Below, piece after piece: positions 19,112 through 26,171 of a stretch of 64,000 nt of DNA (positions are counted from its first letter, which is position 1; each line of letters begins with the position of its first letter). The stretch lies in assembly GCA_945865885.1 (NCBI GenBank), contig CAMBEZ010000007.1:1-64000 (forward strand), read 5' to 3'. Made by a program: the position numbers and the translations under genes. The notes below the pieces were generated by a model. That model searched no databases, was not told where the DNA came from, and worked only from the letters and a program-made list of their open reading frames with translations. The stretch is from Owenweeksia hongkongensis DSM 17368. GTDB taxonomy: Bacteria; Bacteroidota; Bacteroidia; Flavobacteriales; Schleiferiaceae.

Positions 19112-20197
19112 TTATTGATGAGATGCAGCAGCCGCCCAAAAGGTTGCTTCCGGGGTGGTAACTCCAAAATGGTGTTCTTCGGAGGCTGCCGTGAGGAGGT
19201 TGACGCGTTTTCCCGCCGTTAGCCAATGCACTTCAAACAGTTCGTCCACACTGTTCTCCCACTGCATTTCGCCCACCACTTGCTGCGTTTGCAAATCCAC
19301 GGCGACGATGCCGCATCGGTCCACGGTTTTGAGTTCCAGGTGGGCAAAACTGCTGGACTGCGTTCGGGCTTTGGAGTAGCCCACAAACGCGTAGCGGTCC
19401 ACCAACGTTAGGCCGCGCACAAAACGATCCAGACGAATGCACTCGTGGAAGGCCCCAGTAGCTAAATCGATGGTTCCCAACTGTCCGGTGGCGGACTGCA
19501 GCACCCACAGTTGGTGGTTGTGCCAGCGGGGGGAGTGCGGCATGGACAATCCGCTGGACGCCACTTCGCTGGACGCAACGTCCCAAACTACCCCTGCCCC
19601 CAAGAGCTCGGTACGCCAACTTTTAGCGGTGTTTCCTCGGTTGAAGGCGGTTGCATAGGCCAATTCCCCGTCCCGAACGGCCAAGCCGTTCAGGTGGCAG
19701 CGGTCTTCGCCGGCCAACTCCGTAATGCACGGCGGGGTCCACACCGGGGTGAAATGGTGCTGATCGTCGATTCGTGCAAGGCACGAAAACAAAGTGTTCA
19801 CGCCAAAAAGACCGGCGTCGGTCCAGGCCAAATCGTGCCAATCCATGGGGCCGGTGTGGAAGGTGGCGCGGGGCAAAAACAGGGCGTCGTACGTCTGTGG
19901 ATTTTTGGGGTAATTCGCCGCCAATTCCGGGGCGTTGGCAAACGTTTGAATGCTGTTGCGGCAGGCCACAGCGAGCCGACGTCCGTCCGGATGCACGGCC
20001 ATCCCCATGGGCTTTTCCAGACTGCGCGGAAGTTGCACCAACCGATCCGGTTGCGGGGCACTGAGCAAAATGAGTTTTCCCGCTTGGTACGTGGTCACGC
20101 CCAAGGTTCCACCCAGCCGATGAATCAACTCCGGAAAACCCGGGGTGTACGAACTGGTAAAAGCGGGCGGGACAGCGGAAACAGGACGGTTGTGCAT
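19112..20197 (-). CDS. TIGR03032 family protein
   Basis: 361 residues, with a beta-propeller-like pattern. The signature of TIGR03032/DUF4915 proteins is visible: GGTLGVTTYQAGKLILL near the N-terminus, GMAVHPDGRRLAVAC, HDLAWTDAGLFGVNTLFSC, CHLNGLAVRDGELAYAT, and MPHSPRWHNHQLWVLQS. There is no signal peptide, so the protein is probably cytoplasmic. Its function is not established. I chose the ATG at 20197 over an upstream start (20317) because homologous sequence begins there and a -7 box (TAATTTAG on the minus strand) ends 5 nt before it. It is divergent from the FMN reductase gene. Confidence 0.8.
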   Translation of the reverse strand: MHNRPVSAVPPAFTSSYTPGFPELIHRLGGTLGVTTYQAGKLILLSAPQPDRLVQLPRSLEKPMGMAVHPDGRRLAVACRNSIQTFANAPELAANYPKNPQTYDALFLPRATFHTGPMDWHDLAWTDAGLFGVNTLFSCLARIDDQHHFTPVWTPPCITELAGEDRCHLNGLAVRDGELAYATAFNRGNTAKSWRTELLGAGVVWDVASSEVASSGLSMPHSPRWHNHQLWVLQSATGQLGTIDLATGAFHECIRLDRFVRGLTLVDRYAFVGYSKARTQSSSFAHLELKTVDRCGIVAVDLQTQQVVGEMQWENSVDELFEVHWLTAGKRVNLLTAASEEHHFGVTTPEATFWAAAASHQ

Positions 20198-20202
20198 TCT
20201 TG

Positions 20203-20210
20203 CTAAATTA
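20203..20210 (-). promoter_or_regulatory. -7 box of the TIGR03032 gene
   Basis: The minus strand reads TAATTTAG, one mismatch from TAnnTTTG, ending 5 nt before the ATG at 20197. It predicts a leaderless or near-leaderless mRNA. Confidence 0.45.
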
Positions 20211-20367
20211 GGATTTTCGCGGGTGTTTAGGACGCTTTTGAAACGAATAATTTGGCAAATCCCCGTAACCAAGGAACGGAAATTGGCAAAATGTGCCAGC
20301 CTTTGCAACGGATTCATAAACCTTTACCAAACAATTGGAGTTTAAGAAAAGACAATCCCCTTTCTGT

Positions 20368-20934
20368 ATGAAACTGATCACCTTCGGCGCATCCTATACC
20401 CAAAACTCCATTAACCGTCAATGGGCACACTTTATTGGACAGCAATTGGCCCTCCACATTCCCCGTGTTGAACAAGTGGATTCCTTGGATTTGAATGCCT
20501 ACGACCTGCCTCTGTATACGATAGAACGCGAAGCGGAAATCGGTGTTCCGGAAGCGGCCCATCGCTTTGTGTCTGACCTGGCCACCGCGGACTTGGTGGT
20601 GGTTTCCCTTGCGGAATACAACGGATCGTACACGGCTGGTTTCAAGAATTTATTCGACTGGGCCTCCCGCGTTGAGCTGAAATTCTTTGGTGGCAAGCCC
20701 GTTGTAGTGACCTCTACTGCCCCCGGCCCCAGAGGCGGTTTGACGGTACTCCAAACTGCGGCCGATCGTTTTCCCCGGCACGGTGCAGAGGTTTTCGTGG
20801 GGCCCGCTTTGCCACAATTCAACCACCACTTCGATAGAACTGCTAATAAATTGGTGTCGGAAGAATGGCAAAATCAGCTCAATGAAGCACTGTCCCCACT
20901 GGTGCAGAAATACACAAGTGCTAACTTTGGTTGA
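20368..20934 (+). CDS. NADPH-dependent FMN reductase family protein
   Basis: 188 residues with a flavodoxin-like fold. ITFGASYTQNSIN at the N-terminus binds the FMN phosphate. LVVVSLAEYNGSYTAGFKNLFDW carries the conserved E-Y-N-G/S-loop contacting the isoalloxazine, and VVTSTAPGPRGG is the third loop. Members (chromate or azo/quinone reductases) reduce quinones or other acceptors with NAD(P)H. The physiological substrate is unknown. The ATG at 20368 directly precedes the first strand. An upstream in-frame start adds an unlikely polar extension. Single gene. Confidence 0.85.
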   Translation: MKLITFGASYTQNSINRQWAHFIGQQLALHIPRVEQVDSLDLNAYDLPLYTIEREAEIGVPEAAHRFVSDLATADLVVVSLAEYNGSYTAGFKNLFDWASRVELKFFGGKPVVVTSTAPGPRGGLTVLQTAADRFPRHGAEVFVGPALPQFNHHFDRTANKLVSEEWQNQLNEALSPLVQKYTSANFG

Positions 20935-21068
20935 AAACCAAACGCATTGCCTCCCCACACAACCCACGAATCTTATTGGGCGTAAAACGCTGGTTTTAAG
21001 ACGGCGATCTGTACCGCCCAAAAAGATTGACGCCTGCTTCTAGCAAAAAACAGTGACCGGTTGCGCAA

Positions 21069-22499
21069 TCAGTGGACTACCGCCAACCGCGTTCGGAATT
21101 TCAAACCCGAACGGTCGTAGCCAAGCAGTTGATAGATTCCCGCGGGCAGTTGTTCCACAGACCACAGCAGGCCCTCTTCATCTTTTTTGGGCAAAGCAAA
21201 CAGTCGGCCGTCGGCACTCATTGCCTTGACTTCGAATGCAACGGCGTCCAAGCGCACTTCTTGGGCGGCCGGATTGGGCGATGCCCAAACACGCGTTTCC
21301 AACTCGTTGACGGATGCCGTATTCACTTTGATCACTCGCTTCTGAACTACGGTACACGAGGTGTCGTACACGGCAAAGTTGATGAGGCCCAGGGTGATGT
21401 CGTCGTAGCCGTCGAAGATCTTTGCGTCAATGGCGGCTGAATCAGAAAGGCAGAAACAATTTTCGTCCAAATCCAAATTGGCATTTCCGCCGTTGGCCAC
21501 GTTGTAGTCCAGGTTGCCGCAAAGCCGGTTGTCTAACACCGTTGGGTTTCCTGGAGATCCGGGCCAAGCCGCTTTCCCAACAACCAGGCCGGTTTTGTTG
21601 GCCAATACCTGGTTGTTTGCAAACCACGACTGTCCGTAAATTGCAACGCCTAAGTCGTTGTTTGTAAACAAGTTGCTGTCCAGATTGCAGTCCACGCAAC
21701 CGGTGATTCCGAAGGTGTTCCCGTCGAATACATTTCCGCGGAATTGACTCTGGTGCGGCGTAGCAACCGCGGTAAAATTGTGGGTAAAGGTGTTTCCGGT
21801 GAATTTAGCAGGCATATACCAGTACCCCGGGTTGAAGTAAAACCCCATCTGGTTGCTGTCCAAAACGCATTGGTCCAACCAAACATTGGGGTATCCTTGA
21901 ATGACAACGTTGTTCTTTCGAAACACACTACTGCGCACCAAGGAAGGCACTGCGGTAGTGTTGGAGGCCAACACGGTGTATTCGTTCTTGTAAAAACGGC
22001 ATTGATTGAGTTCCAGTGCAGAGCCAATTCGGATGGCGTAGTGGTTGTGTTCAAACACGCAGTTGTTCCAGTACAGACGGTTGGAGTCTTGCTCGCCTTC
22101 GATTCCGTTCCACGCGTTGCGGAGTACAAAGCGGTCCATTTGCAAAGTTCCTCCCTGCGACTGCACCACCCGAATACCGTTCCACGTTACGTTGGTGTCT
22201 GCGTTGAGCCCTTCAAAGACAATGGGGTCCGCCGCGGTTCCCAACGCGTTCAGTGTTCCGCGAACCTCTAAGTAGCGGTAGTCGTTTGGAAGGTTGGGGT
22301 TGGGCTGCATTTGCACCACTACACCCGGCTGAATGGTGAGGGTTTTGCCGGGAAAGACCACCACGGAACCCGTGAGGACATACGGGGAGTTGGCCTTGGT
22401 CCACGTGGTGTTGGAATAAATCCCCCCACTAAAATTGGTTTGAGCCAGCAATAGCGACGGCGCTGCAACAAAACCAGCCAGAGCAAATCTCAGAAACAT
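21069..22499 (-). CDS. T9SS-secreted right-handed beta-helix protein
   Basis: 476 residues. The signal peptide (ends LLLAQ) is followed by a right-handed parallel beta-helix (about 20-370). It is built from Asn-rich repeats such as WNGIRVVQSQGGTL, YWNNCVFEHNHYAIRIG, VVIQGYPNVWLDQC and NVFDGNTFGITG, as in pectate-lyase-like and periplasmic copper-binding (NosD) folds. LTIQPGVVVQMQPN at the start recalls the repeat unit of the large T9SS protein at 3.3-7.8 kb. No catalytic residues can be named. The C-terminus (about 400-476) is a T9SS sorting domain (VWASPNPAAQEVRL, then LPAGIYQLLGYD). Confidence 0.82.
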   Translation of the reverse strand: MFLRFALAGFVAAPSLLLAQTNFSGGIYSNTTWTKANSPYVLTGSVVVFPGKTLTIQPGVVVQMQPNPNLPNDYRYLEVRGTLNALGTAADPIVFEGLNADTNVTWNGIRVVQSQGGTLQMDRFVLRNAWNGIEGEQDSNRLYWNNCVFEHNHYAIRIGSALELNQCRFYKNEYTVLASNTTAVPSLVRSSVFRKNNVVIQGYPNVWLDQCVLDSNQMGFYFNPGYWYMPAKFTGNTFTHNFTAVATPHQSQFRGNVFDGNTFGITGCVDCNLDSNLFTNNDLGVAIYGQSWFANNQVLANKTGLVVGKAAWPGSPGNPTVLDNRLCGNLDYNVANGGNANLDLDENCFCLSDSAAIDAKIFDGYDDITLGLINFAVYDTSCTVVQKRVIKVNTASVNELETRVWASPNPAAQEVRLDAVAFEVKAMSADGRLFALPKKDEEGLLWSVEQLPAGIYQLLGYDRSGLKFRTRLAVVH

Positions 22500-22529
22500 A
22501 TGAGCCAGGTGTTTTTTTGTTTAACCTTA

Positions 22530-22552
22530 GGCGATGAAAAAGGTTCATCGCC
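22530..22552. repeat. Inverted repeat upstream of the beta-helix gene
   Basis: GGCGATGAA (22530-22538) pairs perfectly with TTCATCGCC (22544-22552). There is no T run on either side. It lies between the stop of one minus-strand gene and the start of the next, so it may be a weak terminator or an operator. Confidence 0.5.
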
Positions 22553-22580
22553 CAGGGCACTTTTGCTCCGTTCACGTGGG

Positions 22581-23318
22581 TTACTGGCGGTGCACTTGGT
22601 CCGAACTTGATTCAACCCCAATTGGGCGGGAACGTCGGGCAAAAAAAACCGTCAACAAGGCGTAGTGCAGCGCGCCTGCAGCAACGAATCCCAGGATGTA
22701 CGTGGGCCACTCCCCCACAATGAACGGGTTGTTGGCAATGGGTTTTTGGGACAAGAACATGTAGTTGGCGCCGGTGGCTTTGTTGATCAAACCCACAGGT
22801 ACCATGAGCGCAATATTCACGGCCAGCATCTTGGCCCAAGTCCAGCGTTTGATTTCAAAACCGTGCACAAAATAATGGTAGAGGGGTACAATCATGATCC
22901 CGGCGTGTGCCAGGTTGTATTCCCAAAACATGAAGGGCGTGGCGCCCGCCGTGTACTGAGGAGTTAAAAAGGCGTGCAATCCGCCCACAATGCCCCAAAA
23001 GAAGAGGGGGTAAAAGGCCCACGAATGGCGGAACACCAGCAACAAAATGGCCAAAATCCGACTGAATCCGCACAGCTGCATTTCCAAGTGGTCCTGAGAA
23101 CTCCACTGCCCAGTGTACAGCAAATTGCCGTGCTTGAAGAACATGAGCGCCAAGATTGCGAAGCCCCAAATGCGCTCAAATCGAACGCGGTCTTCACCGC
23201 GCAGCAGGCGCGCCGCCAGCACCACCAAGGCCGCGTAGCCCAAACCAATGCTCAATCCAGACCACCAACCGGTTGTACCAATAGCATAGGTAGTTTGTTC
23301 AACAATTAAAAAGCTCAT
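22581..23318 (-). CDS. TIGR02206 (YwaF-like) membrane protein, copy A
   Basis: 245 residues with about seven membrane helices. It belongs to the TIGR02206 integral membrane family: GQWSSQDHL in the first third, FWGIVGGLHAFLTP, EYNLAHAGIMIVPLYH, and NYMFLSQKP near the end, then GEWPTYILG. Family function is unknown. This copy has LEMQLC where the two paralogues downstream have LPLHLC or LPFHMC, so the conserved Pro and His are lost. The ATG at 23318 is chosen because homology starts there (MSFLIVEQTTYAIG). Two more paralogues lie within 4 kb on the same strand. Confidence 0.85.
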   Translation of the reverse strand: MSFLIVEQTTYAIGTTGWWSGLSIGLGYAALVVLAARLLRGEDRVRFERIWGFAILALMFFKHGNLLYTGQWSSQDHLEMQLCGFSRILAILLLVFRHSWAFYPLFFWGIVGGLHAFLTPQYTAGATPFMFWEYNLAHAGIMIVPLYHYFVHGFEIKRWTWAKMLAVNIALMVPVGLINKATGANYMFLSQKPIANNPFIVGEWPTYILGFVAAGALHYALLTVFFARRSRPIGVESSSDQVHRQ

Positions 23319-23420
23319 TTTTGGGGTATTAAGATTCCAAAAATGAGGAAAAAGGGGCACATCTGCAATGTGTAGCACTGGCGGTTGCACGAAATGCAGA
23401 ATTTTGTTGGTGGTACCCTC

Positions 23421-23453
23421 CCAAAAAGCCGCCCCGGAAGGGCGGCTTTTTGG
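23421..23453. terminator. Bidirectional-looking terminator
   Basis: CCAAAAAGCCGCCC (23421-23434) and GGGCGGCTTTTTGG (23440-23453) form a perfect 14-bp stem, with A and T tracts on both flanks. It serves the AlkD-like gene that ends at 23466 on the minus strand. Confidence 0.85.
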
Positions 23454-23465
23454 TTCTGGATTACG

Positions 23466-24143
23466 TCAACGAAGTGCCTCGCGCCGGCTCAATCCGCTCA
23501 TGTGCTCACCGTGCCGGTCCACAAAGTCAGCCACCCAATGGGGATCTGTTTTCCGGTACTCCCGCAAGGCCCAACCCATGGCTTTTCGGTGAAAAAACCA
23601 CTTGGACTCCAGGTGCGCCACCAAGGCCTGTTCCAGCAGTTCCGTATGGGTTTCTTTTTTCCAGCGCAGCTGGGCAATCATGGCGGTTCGGTTCTCCCAA
23701 CCGTTTTCCGATTCCATCAACGGAACCAAAAATTCCTCCCAACGTTCTGGGTAGCGCAGCAGGGTTCTGCCCACCATGTCCGACGCGAGAATGTCGACAG
23801 TATCCCACCAGGAACGCGTGCGAATGAGCTCCATCAACAATTCCAGATCGTTGTATTCCAGAGTTTTGCGTTCCAGTCGCAGCAGTTCAATGGCCACATA
23901 GGCCCACTCGCGTTCGGATCGTTCGAAAAGTTGAAAACAAACCTCCGGCAAATCCTCCCGAGCGGGCCGATTTCCGCGTTCCAACCAGGGCTTACAAAGT
24001 GCGGTTCGTTCGGGTTTTTTCAGCCCCAAAAACGGAAATAAATCCTTCATGTAGGCCGCCATGGCCTTGGCTTGTTCGGGGTTGGCATTTGCCTCCAACA
24101 CCTCCGCCAGTGCGACGAGCCAGTCCTGCGATTCTTGTTTCAC
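23466..24143 (-). CDS. DNA alkylation repair protein (AlkD-like glycosylase)
   Basis: 225 residues, almost entirely helical HEAT-like repeats, the size and pattern of AlkD DNA glycosylases that excise N3/N7-alkylated purines. Family features visible: MAAYMKDLFPFLGLKKPER at the N-terminus, VCFQLFERSEREWAYVAIELL, SWWDTVDILASDMVG (Trp and Asp of the catalytic cleft), and KWFFHRKAMGWALREYRKTD toward the end. It probably acts in cytoplasmic alkylation damage repair. The start is a GTG at 24143, preceded by a box 4 nt upstream. Its start codon lies only 29 bp from that of the divergent CDF transporter. Confidence 0.87.
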   Translation of the reverse strand: MKQESQDWLVALAEVLEANANPEQAKAMAAYMKDLFPFLGLKKPERTALCKPWLERGNRPAREDLPEVCFQLFERSEREWAYVAIELLRLERKTLEYNDLELLMELIRTRSWWDTVDILASDMVGRTLLRYPERWEEFLVPLMESENGWENRTAMIAQLRWKKETHTELLEQALVAHLESKWFFHRKAMGWALREYRKTDPHWVADFVDRHGEHMSGLSRREALR

Positions 24144-24147
24144 GCCC

Positions 24148-24168
24148 CAAAGGAACGGCTTACCTTGT
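24148..24168. promoter_or_regulatory. Divergent back-to-back -7 boxes (alkD / CDF)
   Basis: On the minus strand TTCCTTTG (24148-24155) ends 4 nt before the alkD-like GTG. On the plus strand TACCTTGT (24161-24168) ends 4 nt before the CDF GTG at 24173. The boxes are 5 nt apart, so each polymerase must contact DNA inside the opposite gene. This predicts mutual interference and leaderless mRNAs. Confidence 0.55.
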
Positions 24169-24172
24169 TGTT

Positions 24173-25180
24173 GTGAAAGAACCCGGTACCGAACAAAACA
24201 AAAATCAAGCCTTGCGGCTGCCCTCGCTCTTTTTGATGGCGAGCGTAGGCATCATGGGCATCAAGTTCTGGGCCTACGAGCGCACCGGATCCCACGCTAT
24301 TCTGTCCGACGCATTGGAGTCCATTGTGAATGTTGTGGCAGGCGCCTTTGCCCTGTACAGCTTGTGGTGGTCCATGCGGCCGCGGGACCAGACCCACCCC
24401 TACGGCCACGGGAAAATTGAATTTTTGTCTGCCGGCGTTGAAGGGGGACTCATTTTCATGGCCGGGATGGGCATTGTGTACGAGTCCGTGCAAGGTCTTT
24501 TGTATCCCTCTGAATTGAAGCAATTGGACCTGGGCATTCTCTTGGTGGCTTTGGCCGGAGCGGCCAACGGTCTGTTGGGTTTTTTGTTGCTGCGCCACGG
24601 CAGGAACATCCACTCTTCTGCGCTCCAAGCAGACGGCCACCATTTGCTGTCCGACGCCTACACCTCGGCCGGGTTGCTGGTGGGTTTGGCGGTTGCCTGG
24701 TTCACGGGCATCGTTTGGCTGGACAGCGCCCTAGCTTTAGCTTTTGCGGGCTTATTGCTGTTCACGGGCTACCGCTTGGTGCGGCGCGCCTTGGCCGGCT
24801 TGATGGACGCGGCAGATATGGAGTTGCTGCCCAAAGTCATTCAAACCTTGGCAGAGAACCGTCGGCCCCGATGGATTGACATCCACAACCTGCGGGTGGT
24901 GCAGTACGGGGGTTCCTACCACATCGACGCCCACCTGACCTTGCCGTGGTACGTGAATTTAGAGGAGGCCCACGAGGAGGTTACCGCCATGGAACACATT
25001 GCGGCCACCCATTTCCACGACGCCCTGGAGCTCTTTGTGCACGCGGATCCGTGCATCTCCACTTCCTGCAGCATTTGTTCGCTGGACTGCGCGCACCGAA
25101 CAAGCGCCTTCCAAGAATCCGTTCCGTGGACGTTGAGCAACGTACTGAGCAACCAAAAACACCGACTGCCAACCGCCTAG
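24173..25180 (+). CDS. Cation diffusion facilitator (CDF) metal transporter
   Basis: 335 residues, six membrane helices and a cytoplasmic C-terminal domain. It exports divalent metals such as Zn, Fe, Mn or Co by proton exchange. The two transport-site motifs are HAILSDALES (helix II) and DGHHLLSDAYTS (helix V), each giving Asp/His ligands. HPYGHGKIEF is the cytoplasmic loop after helix II. The C-terminal domain ends with a Cys-rich segment, HADPCISTSCSICSLDC, not usual in the family and probably an extra metal site. The GTG at 24173 is the only reasonable start, since longer frames run through the divergent alkD. The stop overlaps a universal-stress-protein relic on the other strand. Confidence 0.9.
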   Translation: MKEPGTEQNKNQALRLPSLFLMASVGIMGIKFWAYERTGSHAILSDALESIVNVVAGAFALYSLWWSMRPRDQTHPYGHGKIEFLSAGVEGGLIFMAGMGIVYESVQGLLYPSELKQLDLGILLVALAGAANGLLGFLLLRHGRNIHSSALQADGHHLLSDAYTSAGLLVGLAVAWFTGIVWLDSALALAFAGLLLFTGYRLVRRALAGLMDAADMELLPKVIQTLAENRRPRWIDIHNLRVVQYGGSYHIDAHLTLPWYVNLEEAHEEVTAMEHIAATHFHDALELFVHADPCISTSCSICSLDCAHRTSAFQESVPWTLSNVLSNQKHRLPTA

Positions 25181-25286
25181 GCCGGGCGGTCTTCGTGCAG
25201 AATCAACAGCGGTTGTTGGGCACGGAAAACTCCGCCGCACGCTGTGCGCCGGCAGAGAAATCGGTGGGGCAAAGGATCGTATACAT
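25177..25286 (-). pseudogene. Relic of a universal stress protein (UspA family)
   Basis: On the minus strand an ATG at 25286 opens a frame with ILCPTDFSAGAQRAAEF, the unmistakable N-terminus of a UspA protein (family form: ILVPTDFS then A..A). The frame stops at 25203. A one-base shift after that segment restores RAQQPLLILHEDRPA, which matches the next Usp strand (L-LLH). It then ends at a TAG (25177-25179) against the CDF stop. The remaining ATP-binding part is absent. So it is frameshifted and truncated to about 36 residues. Its promoter still looks intact (see the adjacent entry). Length is far below the 140-280 residues of Usp proteins. Confidence 0.75.
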
Positions 25287-25290
25287 GGTT

Positions 25291-25334
25291 ACAAGGTAGA
25301 TCCCTTGCACCGGCGGCAACCTGATTTATATCAG
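25291..25334 (-). promoter_or_regulatory. Promoter and FNR/CRP-like site of the Usp relic
   Basis: The minus strand carries TACCTTGT (25291-25298) ending 4 nt before the relic ATG, with TTG at 25317-25319, 18 nt upstream. CTGAT-TTAT-ATCAG (25321-25334), a palindrome like FNR/CRP half sites, is centred 41.5 bp from the ATG, the class II activator position if the mRNA is leaderless. Its regulatory role is inferred. Confidence 0.45.
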
Positions 25335-25350
25335 TTAAAACAAAAAAGCG

Positions 25351-26055
25351 TCAAGCCTCCCCAACCGAGGGGTTTCCCTCGCCTTCGGGGTGTGTGTAGC
25401 GCCGGAACCCCCAGAGAAACAAGGCCACCAAGGCAAACAACGCCACGTCGATCCAAAACAAGTAGTAGGGCCAACTGCCGTGGAGGAGCGGATGGTCCAC
25501 GGGCGGGGGTTGGTTGACGTACATGTAGTTGCTGCCCAACGAACGGTTGATCAGATGCAGCACCAAGGCAACTAAGTGGGTGTAACCAATGATGGGCCAA
25601 AAGAAGCGTTTGGGCAACCGACGTCCGGCACGAACCATCAGGTAAATCGGAACCAAAACCACCAAGCTGTGGGAAACAAAAAACTGAACCACCAACGGAA
25701 ACCAATAATCAGCCTCGATGCCCGGGGTAAACAGCGCTTGAATGCCGCCCAACGGGCCCCAAATGGCCGAGATGCGAAACGCCCACTGCTGCCCAGTGAG
25801 CAAGTGCCAAATCAGCAGCAATTGGGTGAGGTTGCACATATGGAAGGGCAGGGAATCTTGCACGGACCAATCGCCCAAAACCGCTGCAGAAACGTGGTAA
25901 AAGGCGTAGTTGAGTGCAATGAATAGGGCCAGCCCTTTTTCAAAGGTCTTCAGGTGCGGCGAGCCCAAACGCGGGGCCACCCACCACAAGAGAACGAATA
26001 CCGCCACAAAGAGGTACCAGCCCAGGCCGGTAGCAATCCAGTCGTGTGCGTTCAT
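25351..26055 (-). CDS. TIGR02206 (YwaF-like) membrane protein, copy B
   Basis: 234 residues, about seven membrane helices. Family marks: GDWSVQDSLPFHMCNLTQ, IWGPLGGIQALFTPG, HSLVVLVPIYLMVRAGR, NYMYVNQPP and GSWPYYLFW. It is the most divergent of the three copies (WGPLGGIQ where A and C have WGIVGG-H). Its start codon overlaps the stop of a 39-codon ORF by ATGA, and that ORF overlaps the next paralogue upstream in the same way. The three genes therefore look translationally coupled. Function is unknown. Confidence 0.87.
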   Translation of the reverse strand: MNAHDWIATGLGWYLFVAVFVLLWWVAPRLGSPHLKTFEKGLALFIALNYAFYHVSAAVLGDWSVQDSLPFHMCNLTQLLLIWHLLTGQQWAFRISAIWGPLGGIQALFTPGIEADYWFPLVVQFFVSHSLVVLVPIYLMVRAGRRLPKRFFWPIIGYTHLVALVLHLINRSLGSNYMYVNQPPPVDHPLLHGSWPYYLFWIDVALFALVALFLWGFRRYTHPEGEGNPSVGEA

Positions 26056-26171
26056 CGTTCAATTCGCTTGTACGCGACGGCCGTAAACACCAAAAACTGC
26101 GCGGCAGCCAGCAGGACCCATCCCATAAACCACCACAGCAAACCGATGGAAATGATGTGGTGCTCGCTCAT
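26052..26171 (-). CDS. 39-residue single-TM peptide, N-terminal fragment of a TIGR02206 protein
   Basis: This ORF reads from ATG (26169-26171) to TGA (26052-26054). Its peptide begins MSEHHIISIGLLWW, has one hydrophobic segment (about 6-32) and ends YKRIER. It aligns with the first about 50 residues of copy C just upstream (METHHVIPFGSSWWWGGW, later KRFER). The shared pattern is M-x-x-HH-(I/V)-I-x-x-G, WW-x-x-GW, then KR-x-ER. It starts by ATGA overlap with the stop of copy C and ends by ATGA overlap with the start of copy B. It may be a truncated duplicate kept as a coupling element, or a real micropeptide. No function can be assigned. Confidence 0.7.
   Translation of the reverse strand: MSEHHIISIGLLWWFMGWVLLAAAQFLVFTAVAYKRIER

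Noticed and set aside
22530-22552. Hairpin considered as a classical terminator
   Set aside because: The stem is perfect but neither flank has a T run; it is listed only as an inverted repeat.
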